Shown here: positions 1 to 8,755 of the stretch, in pieces
How positions within the stretch are numbered: position 1 is the first letter of the stretch
Layout of the letters: each line of letters opens with the position of its first letter
Assembly (NCBI GenBank): GCA_963766505.1
Contig: CAVYAL010000005.1
Location: forward strand, 1,178,001 to 1,242,000
Reading direction: 5' to 3'
DNA length: 64,000 bases
Source of the DNA: DATIRA01 sp963766505
Lineage (GTDB): Bacteria > Pseudomonadota > Gammaproteobacteria > Steroidobacterales > Steroidobacteraceae
Made by a program: the position numbers and the translations under genes
Notes under the pieces: model-generated
What the model saw: only the letters and a program-made list of their open reading frames with translations
Told to the model about the DNA's origin: nothing
The model's database searches: none

Positions 1-2
1 TC

Positions 3-3000
3 GAGACGCTCAAGCTGCCTCGGACGGAAAGCGCGCTCGGCAGCCAGCTGATGCGGTTCGATCCGTCGCTGGCCACCGCGACCGGCCGCGTGCAGGTGAT
101 GGTGCACCTGCGCTCGCCGGCGGTCGCGAAGCAGGGCGGCCGCTCGCCGTCCGAGCAGATCATGGCCAGGGAAACGCTGAAGGCCGAACAGCAGACCTTC
201 AAGGGCAAGCTGAAGAAGCTCGCTCCGAGCGCGAAGGTCGTGGCGGACGTGCAGATGGTCGCGAACGCCGTGTTCCTCGACGCGGACGCGAAAGAGGTCA
301 GGAGCCTCGCGAACGATCCGAACGTGACCCGCATCTCGCGAGTCGTCGACTACCAGATGGACCTGTCCGAGACTGTGCCTTACATCGGCGCGACTGCGGT
401 GCAGAACGCCGGCTTCGACGGCAGCGGCGTCCGCGTCGCAGTGCTCGACTCGGGCATCGACTACACGCACGCCGCGCTCGGCGGCCCCGGCACGGCCGCA
501 GCCTACGAGGCGGCCTGGGGCGTCGGTATCGGTGATCCGCGACAGACCTCGCGCGACGGCCTGTTCCCGACCGCCAAGGTCGTCGAAGGCTACGACTTCG
601 TCGGCGAGCTCTGGCCGACCTTCGGCCCGCTCGCGCCGGACGACGATCCCATCGACTTCGAAGGTCACGGCTCGCACGTCGCCGACATCATCGGCGGCGC
701 GGGCGGCGTCGCGCCCGGCGTGGACCTCTACGCGGTGAAGGTCTGCAGCGCTGTTTCCAGCTCCTGCAGCGGCATCGCGCTGATCCAGGGCATGGAATAC
801 GTCGTGGACCCGAACGGCGACGGCGACACCTCGGACCGCATGGACGTGGTCAACATGTCGCTCGGCAGCAACTACGGCCAGTCGTATGACGACGACCTGG
901 CGTTTGCGGTCGACAACGCCACCGCTTTCGGCGTGATGACGGTCGCCTCGGCCGGCAACGGCAGCGACAAGCCCTACATCACCGGCACGCCGGCTGCTGC
1001 GGCGACCGCATTGTCGGTGGCGCAGACGCAGGTGCCGAGCGCCTTCCTGCCGAAGTTCGACGCAGTCGCGCCGGCAGCGATCGCGGGCACCTACGACGCG
1101 GTGTTCCAGCCCTGGTCGGCGCCGCTCACGAGCGTCATCGAGGCACCGATGCAGTACGGCAACGGCGCCGGCGGCAACCTGAACGGCTGCGCGCCGTTTG
1201 CCCCTGGCTCGCTCACCGGATTGATCGTCCTGGTCGACCGCGGCGCCTGTAACTTCACGCTGAAGATCAAGAACGTCGGCGATGCCGGCGGCCTGGTCGG
1301 CATCATCGGGCTGATCGCTCCCGGCGACCCGTTCGCCGGTGGCGACGGTGGCGACCGTCCGATCGATATCCCGGGCTACATGATCAGCCAGTCGCTCTCC
1401 AATCTCTTGAAGAGCGGTCTGCCGAACACGGTGCTGCGCTTCGATCCGAACAACGGCATCCCGCTGGTCGGCACGATGGTCGGCAGTTCGTCGCGTGGTC
1501 CGCGTAATCCGGACAGCATGATCAAGCCGGAAATCGGTGCGCCGGGCGCGTCGGTTTCGGCGATTGCCGGTTCGGGCACCGGGACGGGGCCCTTCGGCGG
1601 CACCTCCGGCGCTGCGCCGATGGTCTCCGGCTCGGCGGCACTGGTGCTGGACGCCTATCCGGGCCTGAGCCCGGCCGAGGTCAAGGCACGGCTGATGAAC
1701 AACGCCGAGATCATGGTCGAGACCGCGCCGGATGCGGGCCTCGCTCCGATCAGCCGGATCGGCGGCGGTGAAGTCCGGGTCGAACGGGCCGTCAAGGCGC
1801 CGGCTGCGGCCTGGGACGACGAGACGCTGCAGGGCGGGCTGAGCTTCGGCTTCGTCGACGTGAGCCAGAACGTGGTCAACGCTTCACAAGAAGGTGCGCG
1901 TCCGCAACTACTCGAACAAGGCCATCACCTACACGGTGCAGCCGATGTTCCGCGACCCCGCCAAGGCCGGTGGCCCGGTGTCGGTCAGCGGTCCGTCCAG
2001 GGTGAAGGTGCAGCCCGGCAAGGACGCGGTACTCCCGGTCAAGCTGACGATCAGCGGTGCCGACCTGCCCACCAACGCGATGAGTTCCGGCCCGGAAGGG
2101 GCCAACCCGGCCACGTTGACCTTCAACGAGTTCGACGGCCAGCTCATCCTCGACGACGGCAAGCACCCGATCCACCTGCCCTGGCACCTGCTGCCGCGCA
2201 AGGCGGCCGAGCTGAAGGGCCGGCAGGTGCTGACGTTCAAGAGGGGCCAGGACCTCGTGTCGCTCAACAACATCGGCGTCGGTGACGCGCAGACGGCGGC
2301 TTTCTCGCTGCTGGCGGTGAGCCCGAACCTGCCCGAGGGCGGGCCGGGCGCAGGCGAGCCGACCCCCGATACACGGGCCTTCGGCGTCGCGACGTTCCCG
2401 GTGCCGGCCGGCTTCTGCTCGGCGAACGACTCGTTCGTCTGGCAGTTCGCGGTCAACACCTGGGAGCGGCAGAGTCACCTGCTGCCGGTCAGCCACATCG
2501 TGTTCCTGGACACGAACCAGGATGGGGTGGATGACTATGCGATCCTGAATCGCGACTTGTCGGGCCTCAGCACGATCTCGGACGGCCGCCAGGTGAGCTG
2601 GGCGCTGAACCTCGCCACGGGCGCGGCCAACGCGTTCTTCTTTGCGGAGCACGCGACCAACACCGGCAACACGGTGCTGACGGTCTGCGCGGAGCAGCTG
2701 GGACTGGGTGCGGCGGATCTGGGTACGACCCGGGTCAATGTCGCGCTGCTGACCCAGGACTTCTACTTCGGCGGTCCTGGCGACCTGATCGAGGGCCTGA
2801 CCGTGACGCCGTTCGGCGAGCGCTACGTGGCCGTGCCGGACGACATCGCCGGCAACAGCAACGGCTCGATGGCGGTCTACGACTTCGGGCCGCTCGAGGG
2901 CAACACCGAGGAACTCGGCATCATGCTGATCACGAACAGTGATCGGGGACCGGGCAACCGCGGTGGCGCCGTGCAGGAAAGCGAGGCCATGTTGTTCATG

Positions 3001-3009
3001 GCCAAGTAG
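3..3009 (+). CDS. S8 family serine peptidase, 5'-partial and frameshifted
   Basis: Secreted subtilisin-type protease. The frame is open to the window edge with plausible propeptide sequence before the Met at 51, so the true start and signal peptide lie upstream. An inhibitor-I9-like region is followed by the triad: Asp in VAVLDSGIDYTH, His in GHGSHVADI, Ser in GGTSGAAPMVSG. A PA-like insert precedes the Ser motif. Near base 1881 the frame changes: upstream it reads ...DVSQNVVN, and after skipping one base it continues LHKKVRVRNYSNK and stays open as a beta-rich C-terminal domain to 3009. Both halves read as one family, so the break is one inserted base (or two lost): sequencing error or recent mutation. 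As written, translation without the shift stops at 2285. A strong terminator follows. Substrate unknown. Confidence 0.85.
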
Positions 3010-3034
3010 ACCCGTCGGCTTCGCCGACAAGTCG

Positions 3035-3064
3035 GGGCCCCTCCGCGAGGAGGGGCCCTTTTTT
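3035..3064 (+). terminator. Rho-independent terminator after the first S8 peptidase
   Basis: A perfect 10-bp stem (GGGCCCCTCC / GGAGGGGCCC) with a GCGA tetraloop is followed directly by six T. It lies 26 bases after the stop codon at 3009 and separates the two protease transcription units. Confidence 0.9.
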
Positions 3065-3104
3065 GTGCCTTATGTAATGCGCGGGCAACACATAGCACGC
3101 ACTG

Positions 3105-3133
3105 TTGCGTTTGCGCCGAGGCCCGCGTAACTT
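3105..3133 (+). promoter_or_regulatory. Putative sigma-70 promoter of the second S8 peptidase
   Basis: TTGCGT (3105-3110), a 17-bp spacer, TAACTT (3128-3133). The predicted start of transcription is about 3140, which coincides with the 5' edge of the riboswitch-like fold. That positional agreement is the main support. Confidence 0.5.
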
Positions 3134-3139
3134 CCGGCG

Positions 3140-3235
3140 CACGGTAAGCGCCGAAGAGCACACCCTCTGCGAAGAGGGGCCGCAAAGCCACAGCTCTTGA
3201 TCACTACAGAACAAGAGGGCTGGGTTACCTGATTG
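3140..3235 (+). promoter_or_regulatory. Cyclic di-GMP-I (GEMM-I) riboswitch
   Basis: The leader has the diagnostic GEMM-I elements in order. A closing stem pairs GGTAA (3143-3147) with TTACC (3225-3229). Then come AGAGCACACC, a P2-type hairpin CCCTCT-GCGA-AGAGGG (3163-3178) capped by a GNRA tetraloop, the invariant CGCAAAGCC (3181-3189), a P3-type stem CTCTTG/CAAGAG (3194-3199 with 3212-3217), and GGGCTGGGTTACC. Aligned by eye to the Vibrio cholerae Vc2 aptamer, the ligand-contacting G20 is G, which favours c-di-GMP over the cGAMP variant class. About 150 bases separate the aptamer from the ATG; I see no clear terminator there, so the expression platform is unresolved. Confidence 0.82.
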
Positions 3236-3382
3236 GAGTCATCGAACCACACCGGCAACGGTGCGGCATCAGGGTTCCACGCTGTCGGGAACGTACCGGT
3301 GCAGCGGTTGTCTGCGCCCGGCGACCTGGTCCCCGCCTGCCAGCCTGAACACATCACCCAGTGTTTTCCTGCAGGAGGAGAC

Positions 3383-6300
3383 ATGCGCAAGAAGTCATTG
3401 CTGACATTGTTCTCGACGGCCGCGATCACCGCCGTCGCCGCGATGTCCGTTCCAGTCACGGCGGTCGCAGCGGCCCCAGCCGCGCCACCAAGAGCCGCCG
3501 CGAAGACCGTCAACAACAATGCTTACATCGTCCAGCTCGCGGAGTCCCCCGTCGTTGCCTACGATGGAAACATAAAGGGCTTGAAGGCGACCCGGCCGCG
3601 CAAGGGCGAGAAGATCGACCCTAACAGCCCGCAGGTCGTGAACTACCGGAGTTTTCTTGAGTCGCGGCACGACGAAGTGCTCACGAGCGTGGGAGGCGGC
3701 AGGAAACTCTACAGCTATGGCTATGTCTTCAACGGCTTCGCGGCAGAGCTCACCGCCGAGCAGGCCGACAAGCTCGCCCAGGCCAAGGGCGTGCTCGCGG
3801 TGACCAAAGACAGCATCGCGAAGATGGACACCGTCACGACGCCCGCCTTCCTCGGCCTGAACGCCCCGGGCGGACTCTGGTCGGAATTGAGCGGCAATGC
3901 GGACGGCAACCCGGTCACCGCACGGGGCCCGAACAGTGGCGGCGCGGGCGAAGGCGTGGTCGTAGGCATCATCGACTCGGGCATCTGGCCCGAGAACCCG
4001 AGCTTCTCGGACCGCGACGCGAACGGAAAGCTGGTGTTCCAGCAGCTCCCCGGCTGGCACGGCAAGTGCGTGCCCGGCGAGCAGTTCAACGGCTCGGACT
4101 GCAACCAGAAGCTGATCAGCGCGCGCTACTACACCGCCGGCTACGGCGGCGCTGCGGAGATCAAGGCGGCCTTCCCCTACGAGTTCATCTCGGCGCGCGC
4201 AGCCGACGGCCACGGCGTGCACACGGCGAGCACGGCCGCCGGCAACTACGGCGTGACGGCGACGGCCGATGGCATCAACCTCGGCAAGATCAGCGGCATG
4301 GCGCCGCGCGCACGCGTCGCGGTCTACAAGACCTGCTGGGGCATCGCGCCGGAAGGCGGCTGCCCGAATTCCGACAACGTGGCTGCGATCGACCAGGCCG
4401 TCGCCGACGGCGTGGACGTGATCAACTATTCCATTTCCGGCACCAGCACCAACTTCCGTGATCCGGTCGAGATCGCGTTCCTGTACGCGGCCGGCGCGGG
4501 CGTATTCGTCGCCGCATCGGCCGGCAACAGCGGTCCCACAGCCAGCACGGTCGCTCACCCCAGCCCCTGGATCACGACGGTCGCTGCGAGCACGCACGAC
4601 CGCTACTATGAAGGCACGGTCACGCTGGGCGACGGAACGACCTACAGCGGCGCTTCGCTGACGGGCCCGGTCGGCCCGGCACCACTGGTGCTGTCCGACG
4701 ACGTCGGCCTCGCTGGCGCAAACCCGACAGAGGTCAACCTCTGCTACCCCGGCACGCTCGACCCGGCGAAGGCGTCCGGCAAGATCGTGGTCTGCGACCG
4801 CGGCGTCATCGCCCGCGTGGACAAGAGCCTCGCCGTCAAGCAGGCGGGCGGCATCGGTACCGTGCTCGTGAACGTGACTCCCTCGTCGCTCAACGCGGAC
4901 CTGCACTACACCCCGACGGTGCACCTGCAGAACACCGACCGTGCCGCGGTGCGCGCCTATGCGGCGATTCCGGGCGCAACGGCAAGCCTCAGCCAGGGCA
5001 CGCCCACCGTGGGCACCGTCAATGCACCGCTGATGGCCTCGTTCTCCTCACGCGGCCCGCTGCGCGCGGGCAATGGCGACCTGCTCAAGCCCGACATCAC
5101 GGCGCCGGGCGTGGACGTGCTCGCGGCCTACTCGCCGGTGGAAGGCGGTCACGACTTCGAGTTCCTGAGCGGAACGTCGATGTCGAGCCCGCACGTCGCG
5201 GGTCTCGCCGCACTGATGAAGGACCTTCACCCGGACTGGTCACCGATGGCGATCAAGTCGGCACTGATGACGACCGCCTACCAGACCGTCAAGACCGGTC
5301 CGGCCACGGGCGCCGTGTTCGGGAATCCGTTCGACTTCGGTGCCGGCCACGCCGACCCGAACAAGGCGATGGACCCGGGCCTCGTGTTCGACTCCAGCTT
5401 CGGCGACTGGCTCGGCTTCCTGTGCGGCACTCAGCTGCCGACGTCCTTCTGCAGCAGCGCGGGGGTTCCGGTGCTCGATCCGAGCAACCTGAACGTGCCG
5501 GCGATCGCAGTGGGCGACCTCGCCGGTGCGCAGACCGTGGCCCGCCGCATCACGAACGTCAGCGGCCGCAGGGCCACGTTCACGGCAGCCCCCTCGGCTC
5601 CGGCAGGCATGGTGATCGGCGTCACGCCCTCCATCGTTACGCTGAATCCCGGCGAGAGCGCCACGCTGACCATCGTCATCACGAACAATAGTGCACCCGT
5701 GAACACCTACCGGAACGGCGCGATCGTCTGGACGAGCGATCTCGGTCATATGGCTCGCATTCCGGTCGTGATCAAGCCGGTGGCGCTGAGCGCGCCGCCC
5801 AGCGTGAGTGGCAGCGCGAGCGGCATCAGCTACGGCGTGACCTTCGGCTACACCGGGTCGTTCACGGCAACGCCGCGCGGCCTGGCAGCGGCGATCGTGA
5901 GCCCCGGCATGGTGGCGCAGGACCCGGACCAGGAGTTCGACCCGACCGATCCAACGGGCACGGTGGCGATCCCGGTGGTGATCCCCGCGGGGACGACCTA
6001 CCAGCGCTACGCGCTGTTCGATGCTGACGTGGCCCCGGGTACCGACCTGGACCTCTACGTATACCAGGGATCGTCGCTGGTCGGCTCCAGCACCAGCGGT
6101 ACCTCGGCCGAGGAGGTCAACTTCTCGTTCGCGACCCCGACGGGCGGCCCGATCGCGTTGACGGTGTATGTGCACGGCTGGGGCGTGCCGGCGGGCACCT
6201 CGCCGTTCGCGCTGCACGACTGGTCGATCCCGGCCACCGACGTCGGAAACATGGCGGTCAGCGCCCCTGCCAGCGCCACTCTCGGCGCCAGCGGGACGAT

Positions 6301-6409
6301 CAACCTGACGTTCAGCGGCCTCGCGGCCGGCAGCAAGTACCTCGGTTCCATCGTCTACGGTGGAGCTTCGGGCATGCCGGCCCCGACGATCGTGAGAGTG
6401 GATCCGTAA
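3383..6409 (+). CDS. Secreted S8 family subtilisin-like peptidase
   Basis: Extracellular serine protease of 1008 aa. The start at 3383 is chosen because a strong AGGAGG sits just upstream and the protein then begins with a signal peptide (MRKKSLLTLF followed by a hydrophobic Ala-rich run to about residue 30). Order of parts: I9 inhibitor propeptide (about 45-150), catalytic Asp198 in GIIDSG, His277 in DGHGVHTAS, oxyanion Asn382 in AASAGNSGP, PA-like insert (about 430-540), catalytic Ser599 in LSGTSMSSPHVAG, an Fn3-like domain (about 700-800) and a C-terminal beta domain containing DVAPGTDLDLYVY. The layout resembles plant-type subtilases and secreted bacterial homologues. The riboswitch-like leader suggests c-di-GMP control of expression. 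Confidence 0.93.
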   Translation: MRKKSLLTLFSTAAITAVAAMSVPVTAVAAAPAAPPRAAAKTVNNNAYIVQLAESPVVAYDGNIKGLKATRPRKGEKIDPNSPQVVNYRSFLESRHDEVLTSVGGGRKLYSYGYVFNGFAAELTAEQADKLAQAKGVLAVTKDSIAKMDTVTTPAFLGLNAPGGLWSELSGNADGNPVTARGPNSGGAGEGVVVGIIDSGIWPENPSFSDRDANGKLVFQQLPGWHGKCVPGEQFNGSDCNQKLISARYYTAGYGGAAEIKAAFPYEFISARAADGHGVHTASTAAGNYGVTATADGINLGKISGMAPRARVAVYKTCWGIAPEGGCPNSDNVAAIDQAVADGVDVINYSISGTSTNFRDPVEIAFLYAAGAGVFVAASAGNSGPTASTVAHPSPWITTVAASTHDRYYEGTVTLGDGTTYSGASLTGPVGPAPLVLSDDVGLAGANPTEVNLCYPGTLDPAKASGKIVVCDRGVIARVDKSLAVKQAGGIGTVLVNVTPSSLNADLHYTPTVHLQNTDRAAVRAYAAIPGATASLSQGTPTVGTVNAPLMASFSSRGPLRAGNGDLLKPDITAPGVDVLAAYSPVEGGHDFEFLSGTSMSSPHVAGLAALMKDLHPDWSPMAIKSALMTTAYQTVKTGPATGAVFGNPFDFGAGHADPNKAMDPGLVFDSSFGDWLGFLCGTQLPTSFCSSAGVPVLDPSNLNVPAIAVGDLAGAQTVARRITNVSGRRATFTAAPSAPAGMVIGVTPSIVTLNPGESATLTIVITNNSAPVNTYRNGAIVWTSDLGHMARIPVVIKPVALSAPPSVSGSASGISYGVTFGYTGSFTATPRGLAAAIVSPGMVAQDPDQEFDPTDPTGTVAIPVVIPAGTTYQRYALFDADVAPGTDLDLYVYQGSSLVGSSTSGTSAEEVNFSFATPTGGPIALTVYVHGWGVPAGTSPFALHDWSIPATDVGNMAVSAPASATLGASGTINLTFSGLAAGSKYLGSIVYGGASGMPAPTIVRVDP

Positions 6410-6440
6410 GGTCCGCCTGACTCGACTGGTCTCGTGACCA

Positions 6441-6475
6441 ACGCCCCGGGGAGCAATCCCCGGGGCGTTTTTCTT
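6441..6475 (+). terminator. Rho-independent terminator after second S8 peptidase
   Basis: An 11-bp perfect stem (6441-6451 with 6458-6468), a six-base loop and a T-rich tail (TTTTTCTT). It lies between the protease and the convergent lipoprotein gene. The T run is on the plus-strand side only. Confidence 0.88.
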
Positions 6476-6480
6476 TACAG

Positions 6481-6912
6481 CTACATCTCGGCCGCGCCCG
6501 GCAGCGGATCCTGGGAGGCCCCGTCCGGACACAGGATCCAGTAGCCTCGCCGGTTGGCGTGGTAGTCGAGGATGCGCTCGCCGGCCCTGACCTTTATCCG
6601 GTAGCCCGGCACCAGCGCCTGCGTGTATTCCATGCCCGGGCGCGGACAGCCCAGCGACCCGTCGGACCACGTCACCGCCTCGGCGCTCTGCACCTCGAGA
6701 TCATCTCGCGCGAGTCCCGTCCGCTCGACCGCATCGGCCAGCACCGCCTCGACGATCGATTGCATCGGCAACTCCCTGCCCGGAGGCGCTATCGGCCGAT
6801 CCACCTGCGCAGGTGCTGCGCAGGCCGTGAGCAGCAGCAGGCCGAACAGGAATCCCGCTGCGGCAGGCCCGACTCCACCATTGCCAAGCATCTGCCTCAT
6901 GACGGATAACAT
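6481..6912 (-). CDS. Putative lipoprotein with a conserved WSDGSLGCP motif
   Basis: Small exported protein of 143 aa (139 aa from the alternative ATG at 6900). A hydrophobic segment ends in the lipobox LLTAC, so it is probably lipid-anchored. The mature part contains VTWSDGSLGCPRPG, YTQALVPGYRIKV and a late Cys in YWILCPDG, a pattern I associate with short uncharacterised bacterial proteins. The two Cys could form a disulfide. It converges with the protease terminator and diverges from rlmJ. No function can be assigned. Confidence 0.75.
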   Translation of the reverse strand: MLSVMRQMLGNGGVGPAAAGFLFGLLLLTACAAPAQVDRPIAPPGRELPMQSIVEAVLADAVERTGLARDDLEVQSAEAVTWSDGSLGCPRPGMEYTQALVPGYRIKVRAGERILDYHANRRGYWILCPDGASQDPLPGAAEM

Positions 6913-6944
6913 CCACCACGCATCCGGTCATTGCAAGCCTGCCG

Positions 6945-7796
6945 ATGAACTACCGCCACGCCTTCCATGCCGGCAACTTCGCGGACGTGCTCAAGCACGT
7001 GCTGCTGACGCTGCTGATCGAAGACCTGAAGAAGAAGCCCGCCGCCTTCCTCTACCTCGACACTCATGCGGGCCGGGGTCGCTATGACCTGAGCGAGTCG
7101 CAGGCGCAGCGCAGCGGCGAGTACAAGACCGGCATCGGCCGGCTGCTCGAGCTGCCGCCCGCCAGTCTTCCGCAGGAAGTGAAGACCTATGTCGGGCTGG
7201 TGAAACAGTCGGCGGGCCCGGACCGCAGCCCGATCACGGCCTACCCGGGCTCACCGCTGATCGTGGCCCTGCTGCGCCGCGACGCGGATCGCATGGTGCT
7301 GTACGAGTCGCAGCCCTCGGAAGCGCAGGAACTGCGCAATGTACTTCGCCGCGAGCGCCGCCTGTCGATCCTCGAGCAGGACGGTTACGCCGGCCTCAAG
7401 GCCCAGTTGCCGCCGAAGGAGAAGCGCGGACTGGTGCTGATCGATCCACCCTACGAGTCGGAACGTGAATTCGACGCGGTGCTCGAGGGCCTCGGGCTGG
7501 CGCATGGCCGCTGGCCGACGGGCATCTACTGCATCTGGTATCCGCGGACGGGGCGGTCGGCTCCCGAGAGATTCCTTGGGGAACTGCAGCGATCCGGCAT
7601 CAGGCGCATCCTGAACCTGACGCTGGATGTCCTGCCCGAAGGGAGCCCGCTCGGCATGGGCGGCGCGGGGCTCGTGATCGTCAACCCGCCATGGCAGCTG
7701 GACCTGCGGCTGAAGCAACTTCTGCCGCGACTGCACGCGCTGCTCTCGGAACACGGCGCCGGCGGGTGCAACGTGCATTGGCTGGTGCCCGAATAG
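6945..7796 (+). CDS. rlmJ: 23S rRNA (adenine(2030)-N(6))-methyltransferase
   Basis: Cytoplasmic SAM-dependent methyltransferase that modifies A2030 of 23S rRNA. The 283-aa length fits the family. The N-terminus MNYRHAFHAGNFADVLKH is characteristic of RlmJ. YLDTHAGRGRYDL forms the SAM-binding loop, and LIDPPYE is the catalytic DPPY-type motif of N6-adenine methyltransferases. It starts 32 bases from the divergent lipoprotein gene and appears to be monocistronic, with a REP-like hairpin just after its stop. Confidence 0.95.
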   Translation: MNYRHAFHAGNFADVLKHVLLTLLIEDLKKKPAAFLYLDTHAGRGRYDLSESQAQRSGEYKTGIGRLLELPPASLPQEVKTYVGLVKQSAGPDRSPITAYPGSPLIVALLRRDADRMVLYESQPSEAQELRNVLRRERRLSILEQDGYAGLKAQLPPKEKRGLVLIDPPYESEREFDAVLEGLGLAHGRWPTGIYCIWYPRTGRSAPERFLGELQRSGIRRILNLTLDVLPEGSPLGMGGAGLVIVNPPWQLDLRLKQLLPRLHALLSEHGAGGCNVHWLVPE

Positions 7797-7800
7797 ATGC

Positions 7801-7840
7801 CCTCACCCCAGCCCTCTCCCGCTGCGCGGGAGAGGGCGCC
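7801..7840. repeat. REP-like palindrome, single copy
   Basis: CCTCACCCCA is followed by a 12-bp perfect hairpin (7811-7822 with 7826-7837; arms GCCCTCTCCCGC / GCGGGAGAGGGC). The same unit recurs four times at 8541-8740. It sits between the convergent rlmJ and tag genes; the rest of that 133-base gap shows nothing recognisable. Confidence 0.8.
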
Positions 7841-7929
7841 GGGCCCTCGCATTGCGAGAAGGAGCCAAGCCCTCGCCCATTGCAATACCGTCTGGCCCGA
7901 CACCGCCACGCCGCGAGCGGGGAGGAGAC

Positions 7930-8532
7930 TTACTTCATCCGGGCACAGGTCGCGTAGCGAAAGCAGCTCACGAGGTGGTCGTTGACCATGCCGGTAGCCT
8001 GCATGTGCGCGTACATGATGGTCGAGCCGACGAACTTGAAGCCGCGCCTCTTCAGGTCCTTGCTGAGCGCGTCGGACTCGGCGCTGGTCGCGGGCAGCTG
8101 CTTCATGTCGGTCCAGCGATTGACGACGGGCTTCCCGCCGACGAAGGCCCAGAGATAGTCGTCGAAGCTGCCGACCTCGTCCTGCACCGCGAGGAAGCAG
8201 CGCGCGTTCGTGATCGCACTTTCGATCTTCAGACGGTTCCTGACGATGCCGGCAAAGCCCATCAGCCGCTCGACGCTGCGCTTGTTGAAACGCGCGACGC
8301 GCTCGGCGTCGAAGTCCGCGAAAGCCTCGCGATAGCCCGCACGCTTGTTGAGGATCGTGGACCAGCTCAGGCCTGCCTGCGCGCCCTCGAGGACCAGGAA
8401 CTCGAACTGGCGCCTGTCGTCGTGCACCGGCACGCCCCATTCCTCGTCGTGGTAGCGGACGTACTGCTCGCTCATCCCCGAATAGGACCAGGGACAGCGG
8501 GGCCGGCCATCGGGAACATGCGTGTTCTTCAA
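7930..8532 (-). CDS. tag: DNA-3-methyladenine glycosylase I
   Basis: Base-excision repair enzyme that removes 3-methyladenine from alkylated DNA. Recognisable family segments are the N-terminal RCPWS with YVRYHDEEWGVPVHDD, LEGAQAGLSWSTILNKR, and VNRWTDMKQLPATSAESDAL, plus a C-terminal Cys/His region (NDHLVSCFRY, CARMK) consistent with the zinc site of Tag. At 200 aa it is slightly longer than E. coli Tag. It is flanked on both sides by REP-like hairpins and converges with rlmJ. Confidence 0.94.
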   Translation of the reverse strand: MKNTHVPDGRPRCPWSYSGMSEQYVRYHDEEWGVPVHDDRRQFEFLVLEGAQAGLSWSTILNKRAGYREAFADFDAERVARFNKRSVERLMGFAGIVRNRLKIESAITNARCFLAVQDEVGSFDDYLWAFVGGKPVVNRWTDMKQLPATSAESDALSKDLKRRGFKFVGSTIMYAHMQATGMVNDHLVSCFRYATCARMK

Positions 8533-8540
8533 CGTCGAAA

Positions 8541-8740
8541 TGCCCTCACCCCAGCCCTCTCCCGCGCAGCGGGAGAGGGTGGACGGAGCCCTTGACCTGG
8601 CCCTCTCCCGCTGCCGCGGAGAGGGTGGACGGAGCCCTTAACCTGTGCCTCTCCCACTCCGCGGGAGAGGGTGGACGGAGCCCTCACCGAGCCCCTCTCC
8701 CGCTCCGCGGGAGAGGGTGCCCGCAGGGCGGGTGAGGGTC
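8541..8740. repeat. Tandem array of four REP-like hairpins
   Basis: Four imperfect copies of a CCCTCTCCCGC / GCGGGAGAGGG hairpin (around 8555-8579, 8601-8625, 8648-8671 and 8693-8717), linked by near-identical spacers containing GTGGACGGAGCCCT. The spacing is about 45 bases. The array lies upstream of tag and downstream of the HvfA-like gene, and its C-rich flank matches the copy at 7801. The remainder of the 8533-8755 gap is array flank only. Confidence 0.85.
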
Positions 8741-8755
8741 TCGAAGAAAACCAGC

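Noticed and set aside
1876..3030. Long minus-strand open frame across the first protease
   Set aside because: High-GC mirror frame rich in Arg/His/Asp without known motifs; the plus strand carries protease domains.
3140..3235. cGAMP-type (GEMM-Ib) variant of the riboswitch
   Set aside because: The position equivalent to G20 of Vc2 aligns to G here, whereas the cGAMP class carries A; this rests on an alignment by eye.
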